Positions 53,509 through 63,500 of a stretch of DNA of 64,000 bases are shown piece by piece. The DNA is from an uncultured Verrucomicrobia subdivision 3 bacterium (GTDB taxonomy: Bacteria > Verrucomicrobiota > Verrucomicrobiia > Limisphaerales > DASXHY01), in the NCBI GenBank assembly GCA_937890005.1, contig CALBZA010000015.1, positions 39,211 through 103,210 of the forward strand, given 5' to 3'. The translations under genes and the position numbers were made by a program. How positions within the stretch are numbered: the stretch's first letter is position 1; each line of letters starts with the position of its first letter. A model generated the notes under the pieces. It worked only from the letters and a program-made list of their open reading frames with translations, did not search any database and was not told the origin of the DNA.

Positions 53509-54405
53509 TCAGGGCTGCAAGGGAATGCGCGCGCCAACTCTGAAAAAGGCCTGCGGGTGACCCATCTCAACCGCTTGACTTGTGCTGGCACCGGTGCCGC
53601 CGGGCACAGTTCCCAAATACAACCAGATCGCATCCGTCAAGTTGAGCTTTGCCTCAATGTCGTAAATGCGTGCTGCGCGGCTCAACCATTCGATCTCCAC
53701 CGCATTCGCATCTGGAAGTTTGCTGATGCGGGTGATCTTCAAGTTGCTCTGGGGATCGAGCGGATTGGTTGCGGCAAGGTATTCAGCCTTGTCGGTGAAT
53801 CCGTCCTTATCGTAATCCGAGCTGCCGCTCATCGTGGTGAGATCCTTGACGTATCCCATTTCAAATGCATCCGAGATTCCATCGCCGTCGCTGTCGATGA
53901 CGTCCATCCGATCGGTTTTGAGCCGGCCGCTTCCCAGATTGATCCAGCCGCAATTGGCGCTCCATGCATATCCGAAGAATTCTCCCGTGAGAAGATTCAC
54001 ACGCGGCCGGTTGGGATTGTCCGGCTCCAACTCCGCCCAGCCGAAATTGATCCAGCCGATGTTGGGCGCCCAGGCGAGGCCGTATAAATCACCCGTGCCG
54101 ACGTGATTCACTCCGAAGTCGCTCGACGTGTCATTGGCATATTGAAGGCCGTTCGCCGGCGCGCCATTGCCGCAGTTGATCCAGCCGATGTTCGGCGACC
54201 AGATCCAACCGCTGCAGCTGAACTCGCCGAAACGGAAACCATCGCCCGCATTCGGGCGTTCCGGGCGCAAATCGATCCAGCCGATGTTTCCGCTCCAGGC
54301 ATGATGATTGGTGGCATTGATGGTGGAATCGGCGTAGGCGACATCGGAAAGATGCATCGTGCCGGAGAGCATCAGAACGGCCGCAAAGTGTGTTTTGATT
54401 TTCAT
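53509..54405 (-). CDS. Secreted protein with W-[SA]-x-N-x-G-W-I repeats and EF-hand-like loops
   Basis: Signal peptide (MKIKTHFAAVLMLSGTMHLS) then four copies of a short motif, AWSGNIGWIDL, IWSPNIGWINC, AWAPNIGWINF and AWSANCGWINL, spaced ~35-50 residues apart. Two calcium-binding, thrombospondin type-3-like loops follow (DSDGDGISDAFE and DYDKDGFTDKAE). A C-terminal beta domain (VEIEWLSRAARIYDIEAKLNLTD) resembles that of the neighbouring secreted proteins. No enzyme motif is seen. It is probably a surface or matrix protein. The ATG at MKIKTH gives a proper signal peptide; an upstream codon adds eight residues. It has a good terminator. Confidence 0.8.
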   Translation of the reverse strand: MKIKTHFAAVLMLSGTMHLSDVAYADSTINATNHHAWSGNIGWIDLRPERPNAGDGFRFGEFSCSGWIWSPNIGWINCGNGAPANGLQYANDTSSDFGVNHVGTGDLYGLAWAPNIGWINFGWAELEPDNPNRPRVNLLTGEFFGYAWSANCGWINLGSGRLKTDRMDVIDSDGDGISDAFEMGYVKDLTTMSGSSDYDKDGFTDKAEYLAATNPLDPQSNLKITRISKLPDANAVEIEWLSRAARIYDIEAKLNLTDAIWLYLGTVPGGTGASTSQAVEMGHPQAFFRVGARIPLQP

Positions 54406-54437
54406 GTGGAAAGTCGTTGTCGGTGGCAATGAACGGT

Positions 54438-55466
54438 TCAGGGCATGTTGTATTTGAAGTTGATGAAGTTGGTGCCACCACCCTGCGAACCACAGCCATT
54501 CGCCACGATCGCCTCAATGGCACGACCTCCGGGAGGACGGTTGGCCACGCAGTTCATTACAGTCCAGGCAACGATGCCCTTGCCTGCTGAGCTTTGACCA
54601 AAGCACCCGGTTGCGAGGGTGCACTCGATCCCGTTGCTGTAAGTCGATTTGCCGCGGCTGTTCGAAACAACGACCCCATAGATTCCCGCACCATTGACGG
54701 AACTTCCGTTGCAATTCTCAATCGTTCCGCCTTCGACAGCATCTGACGCGCGGATTCCGTTGCCAAATCCGAGAGCGCGTCCAGTGGAGTTCATGACGCT
54801 GCTGCCGGCGATCGCGTGATTCCCGGTATTGATGGCGCGGCAATCTTGAACGATGCCGGCGGAAATTCCCTCTTTCCCTGCGGTGTCCACATAACAACGG
54901 GTGACGATTGAATTGCCCGACACCGTGATCGCAGCGTCCTCCACGCCGAACACGGTGACATCGGAAACACGACTGCCACCTTTTTCAGTCGGCAGATCCT
55001 GGTCATATAGCTCGATACCCCGGTAAAAACCCGCTGGAATGAACGAGTCATTCACCAGCGTTGTTCCGCCAATGATGTATCCGTTGCGAACATGGTAACC
55101 CTGGCCCTTTCCGCTAATGGCAACGGCACTGTTGCTGGTTCCGATCAGAGAAAATCCGTTCAGATCCAGCGTGATGAAACTGCCAGCGAGATGAATGAAG
55201 GTTCCGTCATTCGAGCAGATCAAATTTGAAACCAGATAATAGCTTCCGGGCTGATTGATGGTGAACTTGCCATTCGAGAATGCGACACCCGGAGAGCCGG
55301 GGATTAACGGCGTGCGCGCTTCGACCTGATCAAGCGACTTCATCACAGGTCCGGGAACGCCAGGCGGCGGTGTGAGCGGGCCCTGCGCTTGAGTTGTCGG
55401 AACCAGGGAGCTGGCGATTGAAAACGCGGCGAGCGTAAGGAGTGTCTTGATGGACTTCGGTTTCAT
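54438..55466 (-). CDS. Secreted right-handed beta-helix protein
   Basis: Signal peptide MKPKSIKTLLTLAAFSIASS ending about TTQAQ. A Pro-rich stretch and a segment with FSNGKFTINQPGSYYLVSNL come next, followed by a repetitive beta-helix region (FITLDLNGFSLIGTSNSAVAI, GYHVRNGYIIGG, VSDVTVFGVEDAAITVSGN, GIVQDCRAINTGNHAI). Such helices are typical of pectate lyase-like carbohydrate-active or phage-tail-spike-like proteins, but no catalytic motif is visible. It lies 33 bases upstream of the WSxNIGWI-repeat gene in the same direction, so the two probably share a transcript. The motif CGACTTTGGTCC occurs ~105 bases before its start. Confidence 0.83.
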   Translation of the reverse strand: MKPKSIKTLLTLAAFSIASSLVPTTQAQGPLTPPPGVPGPVMKSLDQVEARTPLIPGSPGVAFSNGKFTINQPGSYYLVSNLICSNDGTFIHLAGSFITLDLNGFSLIGTSNSAVAISGKGQGYHVRNGYIIGGTTLVNDSFIPAGFYRGIELYDQDLPTEKGGSRVSDVTVFGVEDAAITVSGNSIVTRCYVDTAGKEGISAGIVQDCRAINTGNHAIAGSSVMNSTGRALGFGNGIRASDAVEGGTIENCNGSSVNGAGIYGVVVSNSRGKSTYSNGIECTLATGCFGQSSAGKGIVAWTVMNCVANRPPGGRAIEAIVANGCGSQGGGTNFINFKYNMP

Positions 55467-55621
55467 GATCGAGTTGTGTTTCACTGACGCGGCGAGTCTT
55501 CATCACGGGAAGGCTTTCTGAAAATGCGACTCCGGGCGCAGTCACCCGCGCGGCGCTGCTCACAGGCATCCGACTTTGGTCCACTGCAATCGGTTCACAG
55601 AAGGGAACGAAGATGCAAAAA

Positions 55622-55649
55622 TTCAACACTCAACACTCAAACCTAAAAA
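55622..55649 (+). repeat. Heptamer tandem repeat (CTCAACA type), 4 units
   Basis: Units TTCAACA, CTCAACA, CTCAAAC and CTAAAAA, about 80 bases before the hisI start. Confidence 0.6.
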
Positions 55650-55731
55650 CCCCTTGCCCTGCGCCTCGAGCCTGTTGTGGATACTTTTTTATGGTTCGAT
55701 CTCCGTTCTTTGTTACGTTCTCGGCTGCGAC

Positions 55732-56124
55732 ATGAGCTTTTACGACAAATTGAAATTCGATTCGAACGGACTGATCCCGGCGATCATCCAGGAATACAAA
55801 ACTGGACGTGTGCTGATGATGGCGTGGATGAACCGTGCTTCGCTCGAAACCACCATTGCCACCGGCAAGACCCATTTCTGGAGCCGCTCCCGTCAGAAGT
55901 TCTGGATGAAGGGCGAGTCGAGCGGACACACGCAGACTGTCAAAGACATCGCGTTCGACTGCGACGGCGACACGCTGTTGATCCAGGTTGAACAGATCGG
56001 GGCCGCCTGCCACGAGGGTTATCAATCCTGTTTCTTCCGGTCGATCGAAGGCAAAGGAGAGTCTGTCAAAACGACGGAACCTCAGCTTGAAACGCCGGAA
56101 CAAATCTACGGCAAAAAGAAATAA
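55732..56124 (+). CDS. hisI: Phosphoribosyl-AMP cyclohydrolase
   Basis: Third step of histidine synthesis: opens the purine ring of phosphoribosyl-AMP. Zn/Mg site motifs are visible: VLMMAWMNRASLETT, GKTHFWSRSRQKFWMKGESSGH, DCDGDTLLIQV and ACHEGYQSCFFR. At 130 residues it is the stand-alone form without the HisE pyrophosphatase half. The start at MSFYDKLKF matches the family; a longer open frame upstream crosses the heptamer tract. The last base of its stop codon is the first base of the next gene (TAATG). Confidence 0.94.
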   Translation: MSFYDKLKFDSNGLIPAIIQEYKTGRVLMMAWMNRASLETTIATGKTHFWSRSRQKFWMKGESSGHTQTVKDIAFDCDGDTLLIQVEQIGAACHEGYQSCFFRSIEGKGESVKTTEPQLETPEQIYGKKK

Positions 56125-56717
56125 TGGATGAACTGCTCCAGTTCGGGAGCCGTGACTATTTCGTTTCCCTGCTCATCCTGTTGTTTGGGCGGAGCATGGA
56201 TTTCATCAGCACGAGAGTCGCAACCCCGAACCTTGTGCTTGAGGGCAATCCGGTCGCAAAGAAACTCGGCTGGTTCGGCGGCATTCTCGTCAATCTGATC
56301 GTCTGTCCGTTGCTGGCGTTTCTTCTTCCCGTCTCGATTGGTGTCAGCACGATGAGCATCCTCGTAGCCGCGAGAAATTTTCAATCCGCCTGGCTGATGC
56401 GCTCAATGGGGGAGGAGCGTTATCGCGACTGGCGCGTGCAGCGCATTGAGGAAACGCCCGTCGGACTGTATGTCGGCTGCCTTGCTGGAAACACGCTGCT
56501 CACCGCCAGCGTCGGTGGCTGCCTCGTTTTGTTCAGCGACCAGATGCTGATTCCCACCAGCATCGGAATGGGAATCATCGCCTACGCGGTCGCCGTCGCG
56601 CTTTTTACTTCCATCGCGCTTTTGCGACACCGAAGAGCTTTGAAACGGAATTCCTTACGCAGAACTTCAGCAGCAGCTTCGCTCCTCCAAAACAACGGTC
56701 CCGATCTGGTCAAGTAG
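56124..56717 (+). CDS. Polytopic membrane protein of unknown function
   Basis: 197 residues with about five hydrophobic helices (LILLFGRSMDFISTRVATPNL, GGILVNLIVCPLLAFLLPVSI, VGCLAGNTLLTASVGGCLVLF, GMGIIAYAVAVALFTSIALL). The RSMDFISTRVATPNLVLEGNPVA segment resembles DUF5658-like proteins, with weak certainty. It overlaps hisI by one base, so the two are co-translated. Function in relation to histidine synthesis is not apparent. Confidence 0.7.
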   Translation: MDELLQFGSRDYFVSLLILLFGRSMDFISTRVATPNLVLEGNPVAKKLGWFGGILVNLIVCPLLAFLLPVSIGVSTMSILVAARNFQSAWLMRSMGEERYRDWRVQRIEETPVGLYVGCLAGNTLLTASVGGCLVLFSDQMLIPTSIGMGIIAYAVAVALFTSIALLRHRRALKRNSLRRTSAAASLLQNNGPDLVK

Positions 56718-56891
56718 GGGAGCGGCTTTCCTGATCAGCCGCGAAACATTTCAAGCCGTCCTCCTCTGCAGCCAATGCCCCGCGCCTCGTCGTAAAACAT
56801 CGCTCTTCAATCGGAAGTTTACTCCCGCTCCCCGCCTCACTAATACTGGCCCGAAACAACGTTCATTTTTGAATGCGTTGTTCCATCGATT

Positions 56892-58415
56892 ATGCATTCG
56901 CCCAAGCTTGATGATTTTCTGAAGCTCGCCGCGCAGGGAAACCTGATCCCGGTGACCCGACGCCTTCTCGCTGACATTGAAACGCCGCTTTCGGCTTACC
57001 GAAAAATTCGCGGCCAGGGCGAATCGTTCCTGTTCGAATCCGTCGAAGGCGGCGAACATCTCGGCCGCTATTCCTTCGTCGGCTGTAATCCGCGCGCGAT
57101 CATCCGCCAGGACGGCAACCGCGTGGACGTGATCGAGAATGGCAAAGTGACCGAATCCTTCACCGTCAGCCACGACGCGGGCACGAACAATGTCCCCGAC
57201 GGTCTCGCCGTGGTGGAGCGGGTGATGAAGAAGTTCCGCCCGGTCACCGTGCCCGGACTCCCCCGTTTCACTGGTGGCGCAATCGGGTTCATCGGCTACG
57301 AATTCATCCACGACGTAGAACCGATCGTTCCGCGACCGGCCAAGGACGAACTGGGCACGCCGGTCATGTATTTCCTGATCGCGGATCAATTGTTGATCTT
57401 CGACCGCGTCGCCCAGACGATCATTGTTCTCGTCAACGCGATTCTGGAAGACTCCTCCAGTCCGGAAGAGGCGTATGAGAATGCCGTCGCAGAGATCGAG
57501 CGCATCGTTTCACTGCTCGAACAGCCGAGCGAACATCGTCCCGCCACGGTTCCATCCGAAGTTCCCGAACTGCCGTTCAGCTCAAACGTGTCGAAGGAAA
57601 AATTTCTCGCCAACGTTCAGGCTTCGAAAAAATTCATCAACAGCGGCGACATCATCCAGGTTGTCGGTTCGCAACGTTTCAGCGTTGAAACGAAGGCGCC
57701 GGCAATGGACGTGTATCGCGCAGTCCGTTCGGTAAATCCGTCGCCCTACATGTTCCTGCTGGAACTGAACGGCTTTTCGCTCGTTGGAGCGTCGCCCGAA
57801 ATTCACGTGCGCTGCGAAGACAATCAGGTGGAGATCCGTCCCATCGCCGGCACGCGTCGCCGGGGCAAAACCGGCGAAGAAGACATCGCGCTGGAAAAGG
57901 AACTTCTCGCCGACCCGAAAGAGCGCGCCGAACACGTCATGCTCGTGGACCTCGCGCGCAATGACATCGGCCGCGTGTGCGATTTCGGCAGCGTGCAGGT
58001 GCGCGACCTGATGATCATCGAACGCTACAGTCACGTGATGCACATTGTCTCGAGCGTCGAAGGCAAACTCGCGGCGGATAAAACCAATTACGACCTGATG
58101 CGCGCGACGTTTCCGGCGGGCACGGTGAGTGGCGCGCCGAAGATTCGCGCGATGCAGATCATCTCCGAACTCGAGGGCACGACGCGCGGGCCGTATGCCG
58201 GTTGCGTGGGTTACTTCAGCTTCAATGGCAATCTGGACACCTGCATCACCATTCGCACCGCACTGCTCAAAGATGGAAAAGCTTACGTTCAAGCCGGCGG
58301 CGGGTGGGTCAACGATTCCGAGCCCGAAGCCGAATTTCAGGAAACCGTGAACAAGAGCAATGCCATGCGCAAAGCCCTGGCACTGGCGGAGACGTTTGGA
58401 GCCGCGGTCATCTGA
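56892..58415 (+). CDS. trpE: Anthranilate synthase component I
   Basis: Chorismate-using subunit of anthranilate synthase, first committed step of tryptophan synthesis. Key blocks: the N-terminal feedback site region FLFESVEGGEHLGRYSFVG, GGAIGFIGYEFIHDVEPI, SGDIIQVVGSQRFSV, SPEIHVRCEDNQVEIRPIAGTRRRG, DLARNDIGRVC, and AGTVSGAPKIRAMQII. Length 507 is normal. The ATG start gives MHSPKLDDFLKLA, consistent with the family. No trpG or other trp gene follows in the window; the next gene is convergent. No leader peptide or T-box was recognised in the 174-base upstream gap. Confidence 0.95.
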   Translation: MHSPKLDDFLKLAAQGNLIPVTRRLLADIETPLSAYRKIRGQGESFLFESVEGGEHLGRYSFVGCNPRAIIRQDGNRVDVIENGKVTESFTVSHDAGTNNVPDGLAVVERVMKKFRPVTVPGLPRFTGGAIGFIGYEFIHDVEPIVPRPAKDELGTPVMYFLIADQLLIFDRVAQTIIVLVNAILEDSSSPEEAYENAVAEIERIVSLLEQPSEHRPATVPSEVPELPFSSNVSKEKFLANVQASKKFINSGDIIQVVGSQRFSVETKAPAMDVYRAVRSVNPSPYMFLLELNGFSLVGASPEIHVRCEDNQVEIRPIAGTRRRGKTGEEDIALEKELLADPKERAEHVMLVDLARNDIGRVCDFGSVQVRDLMIIERYSHVMHIVSSVEGKLAADKTNYDLMRATFPAGTVSGAPKIRAMQIISELEGTTRGPYAGCVGYFSFNGNLDTCITIRTALLKDGKAYVQAGGGWVNDSEPEAEFQETVNKSNAMRKALALAETFGAAVI

Positions 58416-58463
58416 TCGTTCATTTCTCTTTGTTTCGCCACAGGCGACAGGGCGTTCTTCCTC

Positions 58464-58516
58464 TGATGTGAAAATCGAAAGGCGCAGTGGAGTAATCCAC
58501 CACGCCTTTCACATCA
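58464..58516. terminator. Bidirectional terminator between trpE and the symporter
   Basis: A long hairpin: TGATGTG/CACATCA outside, AAAGGCG/CGCCTTT, then GTGGA/TCCAC around a GTAA loop, with a small internal bulge. A-rich and T-rich flanks occur on both sides, so it fits termination in both directions for the convergent genes. Confidence 0.75.
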
Positions 58517-58533
58517 ACCATCAATTTTTCGGA

Positions 58534-60462
58534 TCACTTGATGATTCCGAGGGGACTGAAGATCACGTAAAGGATCAGCGTCACCACTATGATGAGGACG
58601 CCGGCAATTTTGGCACTCTTGGAAGATTCAAGGTTAAGCCGCGTGTTCGTCTTGAACTCCACGGGTTGTGGAAGCGGTTTGATGATGGCGATGAGGAACA
58701 TCACAGCCAGCACCGAGAAGAAGCAGATGGCCATCGAATCGAGGAACGCTATATGCGTGAATTTATCGAGGCAGAAGTAGAGAACCGGATTCAGCAAAAG
58801 CCCCACCACTCCACAGATTCCTGAGCCACGGCGGTTCAGGATCCCGAATACGAACACAGCCAGAATTCCGGGTGACGCATAGCCTTGGAACATCTGGATG
58901 TATTTGAAGATCGAGCCGAACTTGTCGAGGTTTGGCGCGATCAGACAGCCGATCAATGCAAACACTCCGACAGCAATTCGACCTGCCAGAACGAGCTGCC
59001 GCTGCGCTGCCGTCCGATTCATATATCGATGGTAAATGTCCATCGTGAAAATGGTTGAGGCGGCATTCAGGACAGCAGCCAGTGAACTGACAATCGCACC
59101 CATCAACGCGGCGAGTATGAAGCCCACGAGCCCACTGTTCTGGGGAAGAAGATTTTTGATCAACAGGTTCAACGAAGCATCGTATTTGAAACCCATGATC
59201 GAATGCATCGTTGCCTTCGCCTCGGCAAGCCGGCCCGGAATAATCACGAATTTTTGCTCCTCAGTCAGAGCTGATTCATTCAAATCGTCCGTCTTAGCAT
59301 TTCGGGCTTTCAGAGTGGCAATGTTATGGGCGTGGATTTGATCGGCGCGTTCGGGGTTTAAACGTGCCCATTGCACACCGAGCACGAAGCCATGCCCGGC
59401 CTCGGGATTTCCAAGGTGGTCGTTCAAAGCCTGCCACTCCGTCGCATTGCGTCGTGCGTCGATTGCAGCAAGGTCCTTGCTGTAGAGATTGAATGCGATG
59501 ATACCGGGAACCACGATGACGAACGGGATGATCAGTTTCATTCCGGCGGCAAAAACAATTCCCTTCTGACCTTCCTTAAGCGAAGAGGACCCGAGAACGC
59601 GCTGTGTAATATACTGGTTAAGACCCCAATAATAAAAATTTGGAATCCAGAGTCCGATGATCAGCGCCGTCCATGGGATATTTTTGTCCCAGCGGGGAAG
59701 ATCCATTCGCAGTTTGTCGTGATTTAAAGCGATGAGTTTCTGAATGCCACTGGCGGAGTCAGCCACCGTATGAGGATTCGCGCTGCCTGCCGTCAGTTCC
59801 GCCACTGATGTCGCCCCGAGCTTCTGGATTGCGAAGTAACTGATGATTGCTCCACCGATCACGAGCGCTATGCCCTGAATGAGATCCGCCCAGGCAGAGG
59901 CATTCAGGCCGCCGGCAACAATGTAAATTGCCGCCAGTAAACCGATGATCCAGCACCAGGAGGAAAGACTAAAACCGAAGGTCGGATGACCGGAAAACAG
60001 TTCGCTCATGGTCAGACCACCGGCATAAATGACGCCTGTCAGCGAAACGAAAATCAGGAGTACCATCGTCATAAATGCCATGATCGCTCGAGTGGGGTTT
60101 CCGTACCGATGCTCGAGAAACTCCGGCATAGTAAAAATGCCCGTCTTGAGGAAGTAAGGCAGGAAACAAAAGGCGACAACGACGAGGGTTATTGCGGCCA
60201 TCCATTCGTAACTGGAAATCGCCAGTCCAAGATAATCCGCCGCGGAACCGGACATGCCGACAAACTGCTCTGAGGAAATGTTCGCCGCGATTAGAGAAAC
60301 CCCAATCAACCACCATTTTAAACCTCGTCCTGCAAGGAAGTAGGACTCGCTGTCCTTCCCTTCGCCGCGGCTCTTGATCAGGCCGAGCCCAACTACACAA
60401 AGCAGGAAGACCACGAAGACTGCAATATCCAGAGGAACGATTCTGAATGTATCTGTGCTCAT
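58534..60462 (-). CDS. Sodium:solute symporter, SGLT-like sugar transporter
   Basis: 642-residue SSS-family carrier with about 14 membrane helices. Typical motifs are DSESYFLAGRGLKWWLIGVSLIAANISSEQFVGMSG at the start, GLNASAWADLIQGIALVIGG, and the later AAVLNAASTIFTMDIY Na+-site region. A long hydrophilic insertion (~100 residues, KDLAAIDARRNATEWQAL onward) lies between two helices. It resembles vSGLT, which imports galactose or glucose with Na+. The GH2 beta-galactosidase gene is 137 bases upstream in the same direction, so import of released sugar is likely (inference). The ATG gives MSTDTFRIV. Confidence 0.92.
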   Translation of the reverse strand: MSTDTFRIVPLDIAVFVVFLLCVVGLGLIKSRGEGKDSESYFLAGRGLKWWLIGVSLIAANISSEQFVGMSGSAADYLGLAISSYEWMAAITLVVVAFCFLPYFLKTGIFTMPEFLEHRYGNPTRAIMAFMTMVLLIFVSLTGVIYAGGLTMSELFSGHPTFGFSLSSWCWIIGLLAAIYIVAGGLNASAWADLIQGIALVIGGAIISYFAIQKLGATSVAELTAGSANPHTVADSASGIQKLIALNHDKLRMDLPRWDKNIPWTALIIGLWIPNFYYWGLNQYITQRVLGSSSLKEGQKGIVFAAGMKLIIPFVIVVPGIIAFNLYSKDLAAIDARRNATEWQALNDHLGNPEAGHGFVLGVQWARLNPERADQIHAHNIATLKARNAKTDDLNESALTEEQKFVIIPGRLAEAKATMHSIMGFKYDASLNLLIKNLLPQNSGLVGFILAALMGAIVSSLAAVLNAASTIFTMDIYHRYMNRTAAQRQLVLAGRIAVGVFALIGCLIAPNLDKFGSIFKYIQMFQGYASPGILAVFVFGILNRRGSGICGVVGLLLNPVLYFCLDKFTHIAFLDSMAICFFSVLAVMFLIAIIKPLPQPVEFKTNTRLNLESSKSAKIAGVLIIVVTLILYVIFSPLGIIK

Positions 60463-60599
60463 ATTGTATTTTTTGGATTAACTAACCGCGTGCTTGGCAT
60501 TAATGGAAATCCGGCCGACCGGAGGCAAGTCCGGTTGAGCGAATCACACCCAACCGGCGCTTACCAGCCAAAAGTATGTGCGCTTATTATGCCACTTGA

Positions 60600-63500
60600 C
60601 TACTTAAGCGCTTTTCGTGCGATCGCATCTGGATCTTCACCGGCACGAAGCGGACGCAACCGGAAGCTGTAGCTGTATTCCTGAACCGGAATCTGGAATT
60701 CGCGATGCGGCCAGGCGCCCCAGCTGTCGTCGCCACCCAGTCCCTGTTGCTTCAGGTCGAGGTTCAACGTCACGTAATCGCGGCGCGGCAGCGCATGCGG
60801 ATGCTTGCCGGCGTTGAGGTCTTCCGTGCCGTAATGCAGCGCGTTCACGCTGAGATGCGGTTGGCCGATGGCGAGGAGACCGGCACCCTTCGCGTTCGTC
60901 AGGCTCACCCAACGCACTTCAACCTTGTTACCGGTTTCACCCGGTTCGCTGTAATCCGCGCAGAACTGTTCCTCGACCGAACCGCTGTAAACGCCGACTT
61001 TGGCGTCCTTACGATCGATGTAGGTTTCCTGCGGTCCGGGTCCGAACCAGCTGATGCGATCCAGCCCGACGGGCAGCGTCATCTGCATTCCAAGACGCGG
61101 CATGCGGATCAGATTGCTCTGACCTGGCTTGAAGCTGGCGGCCACCAGAACATCGCCACTCGCGAACACCTTGTAGGTGGTCGTCCAGGTCGCATCGTTG
61201 ACTCTCGGAAGGCGCAGCTCGCTGACGACTGCGATGTGATCCTTCATCTTCTCCACCTTGAAACTCTGTGTTTCAACACCGTTGTGAGCGCGTCTCCAGA
61301 CATTCTGGGAATCGCTTGGGCGACCGCGACCGCGATCGTTGTCCGTCAACGCGCGCCAGAAATGAGGATGCAGCGGCGAGCGGACCAGTTCGGTTCCATT
61401 GGCGGTCCAGGACTTCAATCCTTCCTGCCCGTCAATGACGAGTTCAAAACCTTTTCCACTGATCGTGACGGCGTTCTCGGTTTTGTTGATCTTCAGGCCC
61501 GAGATTCTTCCGGGCTTGAACGCATCAGCGGGTTTGTTGTCCGGAAGCTGGAATTCGTCCCAGGCAATTTCATGTCCCGCCTTCGCCCACGGCAGGTCGT
61601 TCTTCAAAGCGAAGCTGAGTTCCACGTGGTATTCGACTCCGGCTTCCGGCTTGAATTTCTTGAGCGGAATTGTGACGCGCTGAACGTCGCCGGGCGCGAC
61701 ATCGAGCTCAGGCAATTTGCCGGACTGAATTTCCTTTCCGTTCGCCTTCAGCTTCCAGGTGCCGACGGCGATGTCCTTCAGGTTCGTGAAGTCATACCAG
61801 TTCTTCACTTCAACGGTGCGGTTCGTCAGATCGACCGCTTTGGTGTGGATGTATTGATAGACGTGTTTGACTTCCCACGCACCGGGATGCGGCACGCGGT
61901 CGGGACTGATCAAACCGTTGTTGCAGAAATTGTCGTCGCTCGGGGTGTTGCGCGGTCCGAAGTCGCCGCCGTAGGCCCAGAACGTTTTCTCGCCCGGCTT
62001 GACCGGCACGAACTTGTTGCGCGTTTCACGATTGACCGGCTGGCGCAGGGCCTGATCCACCCAATCCCAGATCGAGCCGCCCTGCAGATACGGCTTCTCG
62101 TAAATCTGCTTCCAGTACGACCACATGTCGCCAGTGCTGTTGCCCATGGCGTGCTGGTATTCGCACATGATGTAAGGACGATCGCGCTTCTCGGCGGCAT
62201 AACGCGCCAGGCCTTCCGGACGCGGATACATCGGGCAGACAATGTCGGTGTGCGCTCTCTGGCCGGCCTGTTCGTAATGCACCGGACGGCTGCTGTCGCG
62301 TTGCTTGATCCATTTTGATGTGGCGACAAAGTTCGGTCCGTCACCGGCTTCATTGCCGAGTGACCAGATGATGATCGACGGATGATTTTTGTTTCGTTCC
62401 ACCATCCGCACGGTGCGGTCCATGTGGGCGGCCGCGTAATCCTCCCGTTTCGCCAGGGTCCTGTCGCCATAGCCCATGCCATGGCTTTCGATGTTGGCTT
62501 CGTCGATGACGTAAAGTCCGTAGCGGTCACAGAGATCGTACCAGGAGGGTTGATTGGGATAATGGCTGCAACGGACGGTGTTCACGTTGAACTTCTTCAT
62601 CAGGAAGATGTCGCGGATCATTCCTTCCACAGTGATTGCCTGGCCAAGATCGGGATCGATCTCGTGGCGATTGACGCCTTTGATCAACACCCGCTTACCG
62701 TTCACGAGCAGGTTGCCGTCGCGAATTTCCACCTGGCGGAAACCGACGTTGACCGGCAGCACTTCGAGCACTTTGCCAGCGGAATCGCTCACCGTGACGA
62801 GCACCTTGTAGAGATGCGGTGTTTCAGCGCTCCACTTCAGCGGGTTCTGAACCGGGACATCGCCATCGATGACGCGCTCCTCGCCAGCAGCCAGAGGCTG
62901 TTCGAAGCTGCGTGAAATCACGGCGTTTCCATTCGGATCAAGCAGATCCGCTTTGATTGTCACGGTCGTGTTCTGCTGACCGTAGTTCACGAGATGAATT
63001 CTTCCGTTGAGCGTGGCATCGCGATACTGGGCATCGAAGGCTGTTTTCACTTCGATGTCACGGATGTGTACCTGCGGGGTGGACCAGATATAGACGTCGC
63101 GGAAAATGCCGCTCAAGCGCCAGAAATCCTGGTCTTCGAGAAAGGACCCGTCGCACCAGCGGAAGTTTTCCACTGCGATCAGGTTCTTCCCCGGCTTCAA
63201 ATAGCGAGTGACATCGAACTCAACTGCCGTGCGGCTGTCCTTGCCCATGCCGACTTTTTCGCCGTTGATCCAGACGTAGAAAAACGAGTTTACGCCGTCG
63301 AACGTGAGGAACACTTTTCGTCCTTCCCAATCCTTCGGCAGATCGAACGTGCGGCGATAGGAGTTCACCGTGTTGTTGGGATCGTCGTGCGGAACGAACG
63401 GCGGATTTTTAACCCTCTGCTGCCAGGGATAACCGGCATTCACATAGATCGGGATGCCGAACCCCTGGATTTCCACGTTGGAGGGAACGGTGATGCTGGT

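Noticed and set aside
56718..56891. Tryptophan attenuator or T-box before trpE
   Set aside because: No Trp-rich leader peptide or T-box sequence could be recognised.
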